Source of the DNA: Platycnemis pennipes
Taxonomy: Eukaryota; Arthropoda; Insecta; Odonata; Platycnemididae
DNA length: 64,000 nucleotides
Reading direction: 5' to 3'
Assembly: GCA_933228895.1 (NCBI GenBank)
Contig: OW121848.1
Location: forward strand, 82,107,470 to 82,171,469
Part shown: positions 1 to 10,600 of the stretch, one piece after another
Numbering within the stretch: position 1 is the stretch's first letter
Layout: each line of letters begins with the position of its first letter
Notes under the pieces: model-generated
The model's database searches: none
Told to the model about the DNA's origin: nothing
Seen by the model: only the letters and a program-made list of their open reading frames with translations
Made by a program: the position numbers and the translations under genes

Positions 1-2
1 CT

Positions 3-176
3 TTTTTTGAAAGGATGATGAACGCGATCGAGTCTTGGAACAGGCCCGATCGAAGCGTTCGCCAAGTCGATCAAAGAACTGCACCTCCAGCAGAAACCAA
101 ACGTCCCCGTTTTGATAATGTCCCTCGGCGCTTCGTCTCTCGTGTTACCCCAGGGAGGCGCTTGCATGTGACCTAA
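3..176 (+). CDS. Possible partial coding exon at window edge, unknown product
   Basis: An open frame of 58 codons runs from the window edge to a TAA at 174-176. The translation is basic and not low-complexity, containing NAIESWNRPDRSVRQVDQ and ending RVTPGRRLHVT. The DNA is CpG-rich, unlike most of the window. A T-run followed by AAAG at about 2-13 could be a splice acceptor, which would make this a terminal exon. I recognise no domain. It could equally be a chance open frame in GC-rich DNA, or the end of a retroelement gag-like protein. Confidence 0.2.
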   Translation, partial: FFERMMNAIESWNRPDRSVRQVDQRTAPPAETKRPRFDNVPRRFVSRVTPGRRLHVT

Positions 177-1637
177 GTACTTCGCGTCCCACCCCTAACG
201 TCTCGTACTTCTTCCGGCAATACGTTACTTAGGCCCGTGGCTACGCGGGCGGTGCCCCCCCCCCCTACTCCCTAGAGACCGCCTACCCCTGAATATGCCG
301 TCTTACCCCCGACCCTCCCTTCTTAACGTGTTTGTTGCCACCCGCCGCGGTTGCAATCTTGCCGTAAACCTTCGGGTTCTGTTATCAATTTTTATTCCTC
401 CCAAGCACCAGCACCAGTGCCAACGGGGCACCACTATCACCACCGTGGACAGACAGCGATCAATCGATATGGCTCGTCGAGATGCTTACTCCCTCCCTAT
501 CGCTTACCCATACCTCTCTTTCTCCCTTTCATCCCGCAAGGCCGATAATCATCGGATGGAATCCGTCCCCCCCGACAGTCAATGTCCCCTCGTTCCTCGG
601 ATTCCCTCTCGCATTCGACCGAATTCAAAACGTCCCTGTTTGTTCCCGAGCCGTCCGCATTGTGAATATTTATGTTTTGGGCGGATACGGTGGCCGGGAA
701 ATAAACGTCATTTTTAGATTTCATCCCTCGCATGTGCGGCACTTGGATCGTGTGAACACAAAGTACGGGATTGGCGTGGAAGGAGAAGCGTGCACATGCT
801 TGGTGGGCGCTTGTTAAAAGTTCCACGACCACAGACAGTTCCAGACCACAGACACACATGCCTCATTTTTCCTGTGATTTGCGTCGCTATTTCTAATCGG
901 AGAGATGAGAACTGATGGAAATTCCCCAACGTTTTAGGTGTATTGCGTAACCGATTGTCCCTCATATGGAAGTTCGCTGAACCTTCATGCGACTCTAGCA
1001 TGACAATAGCACGCATAATTACATTACAATGTTCAACACATTTTCCTCTAAGTGTTGGATCTGAGGCAGAAATTTTAACTTTTAACCCGAAGTCACACTA
1101 ATTTTCCCTTGACCATTCAGTTTAGTTTAGTTTTGGATCAAAGCAGAATGAAAATGTATTGTTACATATAGAGAGTGGAAAATATGGCTTTTGATTATGG
1201 GTTTTTTGTGTTGATAAGCAGTTATTGGCACTTTGGCATGCATCAAGATTTTTGTCAATGGCACCGGTGGCATTGGTATGCCATTCGGTATCGATCATCT
1301 CGGTGTGTTGAGCAGTAGTGAATTGGAGATTTCAAATAGGAAATTTTGGAGGATGAAGCGATGTAAAATTGGAGAGAAGATCGTAGGCAACTGCGGTAGG
1401 TGGTGGTAATGTGCAGGCATTTTCAGCAGTATATATGCGTAACTGAAGGAATGAATAGAGCTGTGAGAGAACCATCTTAGAGAAATGAATCCGAAATGTC
1501 CATGAAACTTTTCCTTATCGAAAAAACTAAAAAATTACCACATTTTTTATGAGTAATAGAAAAATGTTTCACGTATGTCTCGAAGGATAGGACCATTTTA
1601 CAATTCAGGACTTTATTTATGCGACTTGTAATTTTTC
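177..1637. other. CpG-rich to AT-rich DNA without recognised gene
   Basis: Bases 177-830 are CpG-rich and pyrimidine-rich, including a long C run near 256-267. Overlapping open frames at 295-717, 482-817 and 497-859 are mutual shadows with proline/serine/arginine-biased translations and no known domain. From about 850 the DNA becomes AT-rich and I see nothing further. The left part could be a promoter-proximal island. Confidence 0.4.
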
Positions 1638-1645
1638 CTTTAGAT

Positions 1646-1958
1646 CTGTGGTTTCCAGCTGGTGTTCCGCGGCACTTCAAGGTGTCGGGAAATCATGGTG
1701 CCCCGAGATTTTTGTGGTCAAACGAAAAATTTTTAGTAGGGTTAACTTCTGAATTGGTTACACTCACGCCACACAGTAATGTTGACAGTAATTGAGACAC
1801 TTCTTTCAACTTAAGGACTAATTACTATAAAGCGCTGATTATCCTTAATAATAGAGAGGGAAGTACAATTGGATACATAAAATATCTAAGAAGGGTGCCC
1901 CAAAACTGTAACCTCAGTCTGTAGGGTGTCGCCTACGTGAAAAGGTTGGGAATCACTC
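1646..1958. mobile_element. Short non-autonomous hAT transposon (MITE)
   Basis: This 313-bp element is flanked by perfect 8-bp direct repeats CTTTAGAT at 1638-1645 and 1959-1966, the TSD length of hAT transposons. Its ends are imperfect inverted repeats: left CTGTGGTTTCCAGC, and right (reverse complement) GAGTGATTCCCAAC, close to the usual hAT terminus CAGTGNTTCCCAA. There is no transposase frame inside, so it would have moved with enzyme supplied by another hAT element. The ORF at 1477-1680 merely crosses its left edge. Confidence 0.87.
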
Positions 1959-1966
1959 CTTTAGAT

Positions 1967-4900
1967 TCATGAAAAATCGTACCCCATTTCATGGGGTAAA
2001 CTATCATCTATGGGTGGAAGCATAAGGACATGATTCGTTAGTAATTTTGCTATCGAAGTTTTTTATATTTTTTAATCAACATTATAGTGTAAACCATTAT
2101 GCCAAAATATCATTATGTCCTCATCGAATTAATCTAGTGAACAATTCTCTTCTGGAAGACTCAGGCTGCTTCCTAGTTGTGGAGGCGTGTGTGCATTTGA
2201 ATAAATTAGTTGGGAAATTACATTTTGATCCACCATTAATATACCTCTTCCAAAGATGCCTGTTGAACCGCCACGCCGAAAAATGAATGAGTTTCGCGAT
2301 GGCATCCCTAACGGCGTCGGGATCAATAGTCGGCTTCACGTTTTGAAGAGTTTTTCGAGCCAGGAAATCGTGCGACGGGACTGGGGTGGCCGCAGCGCCG
2401 ACCAAGGGGTATCTCCGCCCAAACCCCCCCTCACTGCCAATCGTTGACTACGACCCTCTCATGCGGCAGTAATTAGCGATCGACGGAGTCGCAAGGGAGC
2501 CGTAATGGCTCCAGAGCACTACCGGCGGCCGGCAGATCCCCTAGGCCACTTCGCACATCCTGTTCGCTCTTTTATTTTATTTTTAGTTCCCGCGTTTTCC
2601 ACACATTTCCTCACGAGTCTTTTCGTCCTGCCCACCATTTAAAACTTTAATCAGCTCGTGAGAAGCGGCGATATGGTATTTTCAATGGGGCCATCATCGT
2701 TCCCTTTATGTAATCCTTAACGCCCTGCCCCATTTAACCATAGTTTTGGATGGAAGGAGAATCGGGCGGAACTGGGAATCATTTGAGGATCCTGGAAGAT
2801 ACTGGCGCCTCAAAGCCGCTCAAATAAGCATGCGAACCACGATGTGAAACAATCCCGCTTCTTATTTCAGGTGTCTCTTTTTTCTCCGTTTCCTTCCGTT
2901 ATTATAACGTTCTTTTTCTGTGTTTCGATTTATCTTCTTTTAGAAATTTTTAGTGCACCTTCATATGCTTCGGTGCCGTTTCAGTATTATCCTCGGTGAT
3001 AGCATCTTGAAGTTTTTAGACGGGCATGCAAATTAGGTTGTATCGCATTTGCGAAGCATATAAAACGTCCCTTTTCAGGTTTTTCAAAGGCTCTTCTCTG
3101 TTGATATTCCGGAAGCAGTTTCCTAATGCCCTATCACCGACGGAAGCAGTTTCACCCCGGTGAAATTGACTTACTGAGCAAAGATTTTTCGGCAATGAAT
3201 TGATATTTTGGATAAGCCTTAGTTGAGGGATGGTGTTGAATTCAAATGAAAAGCCTCCGTATGGAGAGAAGATGACTTGTTCTCAACAGCTCGTGTAAAA
3301 TTTTCAAATGCAGCAATCCTTCGTTCCTCATTGTCTTAATCTGATGGAAATTGTTGTTTCAGTTACGCTATTGAAAAACATACATTTTTCAAGATTTATC
3401 CTAATATATTCTTAGCTAGCAACTCGCTAATTCTCGTTTTGAATTGGGAGAAACGTTGTTAAGCGTTAAAAAATGCCCTAACCCCCATTCCAGTTTTCTG
3501 CACTCTCTCTTCAAATTCTCAATACTTAATCTGCATATAATAAGATTATAAATTTTGTTCTCGGCATGTGGATTTAACTCATTAAGATTCCTGGGGGTAC
3601 ATAATTGCCATTGAGTTACGGAATGGAGAAGTTACCATTGTAATTCATGGAGTTATGGGAGTAATATGGGACATATCACCTTTCCTGGAGTAGAGAAGAA
3701 GTAATAGATTTGTGAAACATAAGACACGTAGTTGCTGCCAAATAGTAATTCCATCAGATGCTCGAATGTTGTGTTCGGAAGATATTTCTTGTTTGCACAT
3801 ATACTGGAATAAGGGTAATATTTTTCAATACAGAATTGATTCATGACCAAGGCGCACTCATACGCGCGGTAGGATTGGATTTACGACCTCCTCATTACTT
3901 CTGACTGTGCTCAAATTTTCTGAACGTGAAATTAAGCAAGTTGTAAAAGCGATCAATGGTACATTTAACAGCTGCGTCATGCGTCAAAAGTATTTCAATG
4001 GTAGGACAATAGGTTGACGGCCAAATGCACATTGAAGTTTAATTTGCTCTCTTTAGCTAGTTTTGATGTTGACATATCATGAAATCAGTATTGCCTTTTT
4101 GCGGAGGTCAATGAATTTATCTCTATCACCCCGCGATTGCATGTGATTGATATAGTAATTATGCGGTAAAGATATTGGAAATATTGCTTGTGGCATAATT
4201 ATGTGACTTTATTCCTAGTGCCAAATGGAATGTAGATTCCCGTAACTCCATTTGTGTTGAAGATACAACCAAAGGAAACACAGAAGGAAAGAGGTCTATT
4301 CCTAAAGAGGTGAGATGAATCGTTAAAATGTATATTTCTTTTGCCAGTCCCATTAACTAGCCCGATATTGTAGTCTGTTATGCTGACACGAGGATTGATT
4401 CTGTGTTTACTCAGCGGTCCGATATATTCACAATGGTATAGCAAAGAGAATTGAAGACTAAGCTACTTCATTGGCCGAAAATTTAAATATACCTTTGAAA
4501 TCACCAAGAGAAAGTGGATGCCCAATAAGTTTGAATATTTTATACATAATATATGTGAGATGTAATGACAGATCGGTAAAAGCTATCAAATGGTCGCAAA
4601 ATGGCATACTGGAATGAAATTAATGTGCTTAGTCATCTTTTGAATAAGGATTTCATTCTCTTATTTCTTGAGTATTGATGTTGCTTTTTTGTTATATAAT
4701 AAAGGCGGAACTAAATCTTACTAAGCTAAAAATATTCTAAATTTACTGGAATAAATTTTCGTGAAAGAGGAAAATTTAAAATATAATTTTGCTCTTTCGC
4801 TTACTCTTCTGCTGTTGTTTTTACTCTTTCGGTCGTACGATCAATCGTGTGTAATTTGATGAAAATTACCAAAGAAAGATGATGTGAAAGAAAATATTTT

Positions 4901-5404
4901 TGGTTGACCATCCCTGAGAGGAAAACGCATGGAACGAATGCTGAAAAATATGGTTTCTCTGAAGCTTTAAAAGTAGGGAAATAGGGAAACGTGGATGAAT
5001 TGAGAAAAAGCATGGTGTAATTAAAACGGTGTCAGATCATTGAGACTTTTCATCGTCTAACACCCCCTTTTCATTGGTGAGAATAGGTTTACTGCTTACC
5101 GTTCTCTTTATAGTTTCCAAACTTCTGAATTAATAAGCAGTTTCCGACTTAATGTATTGCAATGCGAGCAACCAAAGGTTTGCCTTAATTTATATGCTCC
5201 TTTATTGTTAGAGTAGTCTGTAGTGCGTGGTGCATGTATTGACATTACTAATCCATGCATGGTAGGTGAATACAGATAAAAATATTTAGATAAATGCCAT
5301 TATGACCGATTATCCTTCGTTAATTTCTAGATATTAACCATCTAACTGCATGTGACCATGTTACGTAACATGTTTCCATGTAGTAGCTTAGTTACATGTC
5401 AATA
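1967..5404. other. Mostly AT-rich DNA without recognised gene
   Basis: No coding region is convincing here. A short CpG-richer patch at about 2260-2530 carries overlapping frames on both strands (2121-2405 minus, 2256-2447 plus) with no recognised domain. The remainder is AT-rich with scattered stops and open frames under 82 codons. Confidence 0.4.
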
Positions 5405-5478
5405 GTGCATGTTTGGTGATATTCACCCCCTACCACACACCCTCGCGGTGGCTTTCAGGGTATTGCGTAGGTATTGAT
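5405..5478 (+). mobile_element. LINE 3'-end fragment (Jockey/CR1-like family)
   Basis: The segment reads TGCATGTTTGGTG, then CACCCCCTACCACACACC, CGGTGGCTTTCAGGGTATT and a GTAG-type tail. It matches the 3' ends of the two better LINE copies at 22972-23960 (minus) and about 26388-26780 (plus), which share the CCACACACC(T) ... GGTGG ... CAGGGTATTATGTAGA terminal block. No coding part is kept, so this is a heavily 5'-truncated copy. Confidence 0.65.
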
Positions 5479-5649
5479 GATCTAATAGAGTAATAAAGTA
5501 AATTTTGGCCACTTGTTGTCCCAATGTTGGCGCTGAAATCCCGTAAAAATTTGCACTCGAGATTTCGATGTTAAATCATTTTTCCCAACCAATAAAATGG
5601 TGCTGATAGCGAATATGTCTATTATAGCTTTTATTTTGAAGGTTGTGAA

Positions 5650-5763
5650 CCCAGCTCTATACGTTACATAATTTTCTGGACAGGCAGATAACAGGCCTTT
5701 CTGAATAACCTCGGACGACATAATTAAAGAGAGAGCCGCCTTACATATGAATGTGCACTTGAC
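5650..5763 (+). repeat. Direct repeat copy 1 (SINE body, headless)
   Basis: This about 114-bp block (CCCAGCTCTATACG ... GTGCACTTGAC) recurs at 6110-6225 with only a few substitutions and a small indel (GGACAGGCAG versus GGACCTTGGCAG). It lacks the tRNA-like head that precedes the second copy, so it is probably a truncated copy of the same SINE or a local duplication. Confidence 0.75.
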
Positions 5764-6023
5764 ATTAAGATAAAAAAACATTTACCAACTGTAACTCAAG
5801 GAATTTAAAGGACAAGTTGGGGTAAAAAGTATAGGAAAGCCAAGGTGCTAATGGACATAAAGCAATTAAGGCAAGGGGAAGAGGGGAAGTGAGGTGGAGA
5901 ACAGACAGCCCCATATCCATTCATCCTTCTTCATAATAATAGATGAATAATATCTAACTATAACCAGTGTAGATTACATATAATATGAGTTTTTTGTAAG
6001 TTTTGCCACCCGACTAAATATTT

Positions 6024-6225
6024 AAGGGGGCAGGGTAGCCCAGTGCGTATAGATTTGGCTATTGATCTTGCGCCCTGGGTTCATATCCAAGGGAGGATTC
6101 TCAAAAACGCCCAGCTCTATACGTTACATAATTTTCTGGACCTTGGCAGATAACAGACCTTTCTGAATTACCTCGGACGACATAATTAAAGAGAGAGCCG
6201 CCTTACATATGAGTGTGCACTTGAC
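6024..6225 (+). mobile_element. tRNA-derived SINE with pol III promoter boxes
   Basis: The head contains an A-box-like TAGCCCAGTGC at 6036-6046 and a B-box-like GGTTCATATCC at 6078-6088, about 31 bases apart. This is normal spacing for an internal RNA polymerase III promoter. The body at 6110-6225 is the repeat also seen at 5650-5763. Two B-box positions deviate, so present activity is doubtful. It is not a functional tRNA, because I could not fold a full cloverleaf. Exact ends are uncertain. Confidence 0.6.
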
Positions 6226-6612
6226 GAGCTCTAACCTCACCAATCAGAAATAAATTCTTGTCAATTGCATTATGAATTTAGTTCTATTACGCTCTTGGTA
6301 TTTTCACCCTTTTGTTTGTGCAGCAAAATAGTTTACGTATCCAATATTCTTTTCTTTGAACTGGTGAAATTTCTCTTGTCCTAAAATTAAAATCTTCTCG
6401 GTCAGATAAGAATTCTAGGTTACCTTGAAGTAGACTCTATCCCTGTGGGAAGATATTGAGATGGGTAGTTAAAAATGAGATCACCATGGTAGGATGATAG
6501 GTTCGTCATATTCTGTCGAAAGTTTTTCTTTGTGTGGACGCAAACATTCAAAATGACTAAATGATTCGAATCCCTGTCCGGACATGGGCTGAAGGAGGGG
6601 TATTTGACGAAG

Positions 6613-6689
6613 ACTTTCTGAATTACCTCGGACGACATAATGACGACATAATACGACATAATACGACGACATAAAACGACGACGATACT
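6613..6689 (+). repeat. Third partial SINE-body copy expanding into a (GACGACATAAT)-type array
   Basis: The string TTTCTGAATTACCTCGGACG followed by ACATAAT matches the middle of the 5650 and 6110 repeats. It then runs into degenerate tandem units of GACGACATAAT, TACGACATAAT and ACGACGACATAA up to about 6689. It looks like a repeat fragment that has grown by slippage into a small minisatellite. Confidence 0.6.
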
Positions 6690-6984
6690 GCATCTCCCGA
6701 TTGATATTCTTAGCAGCCCATCTGTGCCAATCCTAATCAAATCCCTTTTAAGACTGACCATCAAAGGTTGCGATTCCAGCTTTCGGTCGGGGACGAATAT
6801 GCCTGGGGGATGAGGGTATTTTCATTGGTGCACCGACGAAATCGGGAGTGGGCAAATCTGGATGGTGATGCATTTGAAGCTTTAGGGTTTCAGAGATACG
6901 AGGCGACTGGAGGATCAGATCACGTAAATGAAAAATAATCCCGTTTTCGCGAAAGGCGACTTGGAAGCGAAGGACACGATGACA

Positions 6985-7620
6985 AGAGGGGATTGGGAGA
7001 CGGGAAGCGAAGGAGGTTGCGAAAAATATGGATCCGAGGGAGGAAGAGAGAGGAGGAAGGGAGAGAGGTGGTGAGAGAAAGGGGAGTGGTTGAAGGGGAA
7101 ATGGAGGAGGAGTAGAGAAGGGGATGGGGAATGGTCGGAAGTATTTCCCTTTTGCTCCTGTGCGAATGGGTTGCCGGGTGAGGAGGGGGTGGCGGGAGCA
7201 GAATTTTGGGATGTGAGAGGAGGAGCTGGGGCTGAAGCGTGGTTGAGGGGGCGGTGGGGGCGGGATGGGGTGGAAACGGGAGGCGGGCGGTCGTGGGTGG
7301 GAAGTGCAGCGAGGGATGCCCGGGGGAGGAGCTGTGGCGCGGAAGGCGGAGCGGGTGGCAGGGGGTGGCACAAAGAGGAGTGAGGAAGTGCAGCGCTCCC
7401 TTTATCGATTTTGAGCACCACCCCCCCTCTCTCTCTCTCTTTCTCCATCTCACCACCTCCTCTCCCTCCCCCTCGTCTCCTCCCACCCCTTACTCTTACC
7501 CTCCTCATCCTCTACTCTCCTCCGCCTCCACTTCCTCTCTTGTGCTCACCCTCCGTAGTCACTTCGCTGTTTATTCCCTCCTCTCTCCCCCCGGAGTATT
7601 TTTCATCACTTTGAATCTTT
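6985..7620. other. GC-rich island with polypurine to polypyrimidine switch
   Basis: Bases from about 6985 to 7390 are strongly purine-rich on the plus strand (GGAGG/GAGAG runs). From about 7420 to 7560 the strand becomes CT-rich (CTCTCTCTCTCT, CCTCCC runs). The long open frames here (6748-7371, 6915-7508 and 6920-7486 minus; 7239-7664 plus) are proline/serine or glycine/arginine-rich products of this bias, not recognised proteins. Such an island may be a promoter or first-exon region. Confidence 0.45.
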
Positions 7621-10600
7621 TCCTCGTCTTTAGAGTGAAATGGACAGTTCTCTCGCTCCCCTAAATGGACGATATGCAGTTGTGGAATATCGTATTAAAT
7701 TTTCACTGTTCTTGTTTCTTATTTTTTCTCGGCAAAGGGGACGATTGGGAATAGGGACTGTGATATTTCTTAAGGGTGATTCCCGTGGATAAAGAGAAAC
7801 TTAAAATCCGCTCAGGGGTTTAGTTTGCTGATGGAACGGTATAGATTGAGGTGAAGAAATTAACGCCATGTTTGTCGTAAATGGTGATAATAATTAGCAC
7901 CGAAGCATTGTGGAAATGTATCCACTTTCGTCTGAATTTTTTATCTTAATTTGGCCAATATTTTTATATAAATTTGTGCTAATGATTTCATATGGCCTAT
8001 TGAATCCACAGCTAAAAAAATACTCCTTTGCTATATCAGTCATAATTGTATTTTTAAGGTAAATCAAAGTTAAGTATGATTATTGCTATCGGAATATACT
8101 TTTAGCAACTTATTACAGCTCCTAGTTGTATTTTCCCTCAAATATCAAGTTCCTTAAAATTTTTCAGCTTCTTTTAAATATTCAGAATTCATTGTGAAAG
8201 CGAGTGACTGAATTTGTTTGAGAAGAGTGAGTGATCGTGGAAAATTCTTTCTCTTTTAGTCCTCCCGCCATCCCTCTGCTTTCCTATCTGCTCTCTTCGT
8301 GGTTCTATTTCCTTTATTCTCCTCAGAACTTTCCTTTTATTTCCTCTCCCCTATTCCTTCTCTCTCCAGCATACCTATTTCATCCTGCTCTCCAGCTGCG
8401 CATTCTCATTAATACGTTTTACATACTCCGCCGTTGCATTGTCTCAGGGCGTCCTCCCCACCCTCCCCTCCTCCTCTCCTAACCCGTGTCCCTCTCATTT
8501 CCTACCTACCTCTTGTTTCCTGCTTGCTCCCCCTCCCCTCGTGCCCGTGTGTTTTTTCTTCCCCTCAGTTGTTTACGAAAAGAAGGAAATAGAAATTCTC
8601 TTTTCTTTGCAATTTACAGTTCTTGCCATTGTTCAACTGCCACTCCGTCATTTTCCCACAGCCCGTAACTTTGCCCTTTAATATTCAATATTCTGGTTAG
8701 TATCTGTGATATCAAATGATTTTTATTTACCAAGAGCTTATGGGATAGGTATTTCAGCATAATTTAAGTACCTTATTCACGTGTACTTCAGATGTCTTTA
8801 ATTTTATTCTGCAATGATTGTAAAGAAAGATTTCAGAGAGAACCTCGCCACTTTTATTATCTTCACTGTAATCATCAGGCGGGATGTCTGGGTATAAAGG
8901 TGCCGGAGCTACTTATTCTATTTTGTGTCTTCGTTCATATTCATCAAAATGTCATTGACGATGTACTCTAATACTGTAGGAAATTGTGACAAAATCTATC
9001 GTGTATTATTTATTTCCAAAAGAAGTCTGCAAATATGCTTTTTCAACAAGTACGCTGTTACTTCACTTCACGAGAGCAGCTCTGAAATGTTTTCTATATT
9101 TAAGTTTTTCATTTGTATTTGCGTCTTAATCAAGAGTTGGTGGCTACCTTAGCTCAGTACGGAAAAGAATCTGTTTGGTCAGGTACAATGCTTCATTTCG
9201 AATGACGCATGAGAGAGGCACCGGTGTAATTTCATTTCTTGAGTGGCTCAAAGCCATTGTTATTTCGTATGTATTTCCATACGCAAAACAAGAAGCATTC
9301 TCGAGAGTGGGTTCATTATTTAGTGGTACTATGAAATGTCGTTGAATGGCGTAGGGCATGTAGAACCACACCCGGACGCGAGACCAGATTTTGTTGTGTG
9401 CATTTTAATCACCCTCTTGGAATAGAGCATCATCCGGCCTCCCGGCACCGTGCCAGTTGTCGCCCGCATTGTGCGAATCATAATTTTTTGTGCGACATAC
9501 GACTCTGTGACTGATGAAACGAGATGGAGCCTCGTAAATCGCGAAGAAGTGCGAGTTAACGACACAAAAAGGCTGTGTAAGAACACATTCCCGGCTTCTT
9601 TCCCCCCATTTTTTTTTTCGATCCAGCAGTGCTGCAATTATCTTGCCGTGAATCAGTGCTCTCCCGGTCGGAGTCACTGAGGTCAGTGAACTCAGGAGAG
9701 CCGAAAACCCGCGTGCAGCTCAATCCGCTCCCGCATCCACCGCACCCGCCCCGCTCTGCACTCGCGTCCCCTTGCCTTTGCTTCCCGCACCTTGTGTGCT
9801 GCTTCCTCGCCTCCCGTTTTCCCTTCCTCGCCAGCCGGCACTGACTTCCTTGCTTCATCACCTGCCTCGCTCCTCCCTCGCTCTGTCCTCTGTGCACTCG
9901 TCGCTCCATACGTGATTGCCCGTCGTAAATGCAACGCTAGGGTATTTTACAATAGTTTTCATGATTTCCCTACCACTTCCTCCTCTGTCTCTAATAATGC
10001 TGTGTGTACAACATCATCCGTGCAATTCTCATACGTCCATTACCGTTCTATGTCTTGTAGGTTTTCAGCCACTATCCATTTTTTTACTACTCCTTCCGTA
10101 TAAAAGTCATGGTTCTTCATTCCTCCATCTCAAATAATGACGCATGCGCATAACCACTGCTTTTGATCTTACATACTTTTTCTCTTCGTCTGAACCAATA
10201 CTCGCAACATTCAATGCCTCCTGGTTTCTTCCATTTTCACTTACACGGAATTTCGTCGGAGTTACAATTAGAAACTGTCTAAAATCTTTTATTAGGTTGC
10301 ATACTTGTGAATCCCTCGTAAATTTCTGGATTTTTAATGATGCATCGGTCTTTTCCCGTTAATTTTTTTCTCGTTTTGGCCTTTATTCTTCCGATGAAGT
10401 TATGGCTTTGTTCTTTTATCTTCGATTTGGCGAGATTTTTCTCATGAAAGAAGGCATTTTTCATTGCTCTTCTCCAGGTTTTTTGTTTTAGAATAGGAAA
10501 AATAAAAATTGAATAAAATTCTGCGGCGCAAGAAATGCAGATCTGCTTTCCTCGAAGTTTATTGATTGGTAAAAAAATATCTACATATTTGGAGTGGAAA

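Noticed and set aside
6748..7508. Three long minus-strand open frames (188-207 codons)
   Set aside because: They overlap in all three frames and are made of proline/serine or arginine/glycine runs. They reflect the polypurine tract, not selection on a protein.
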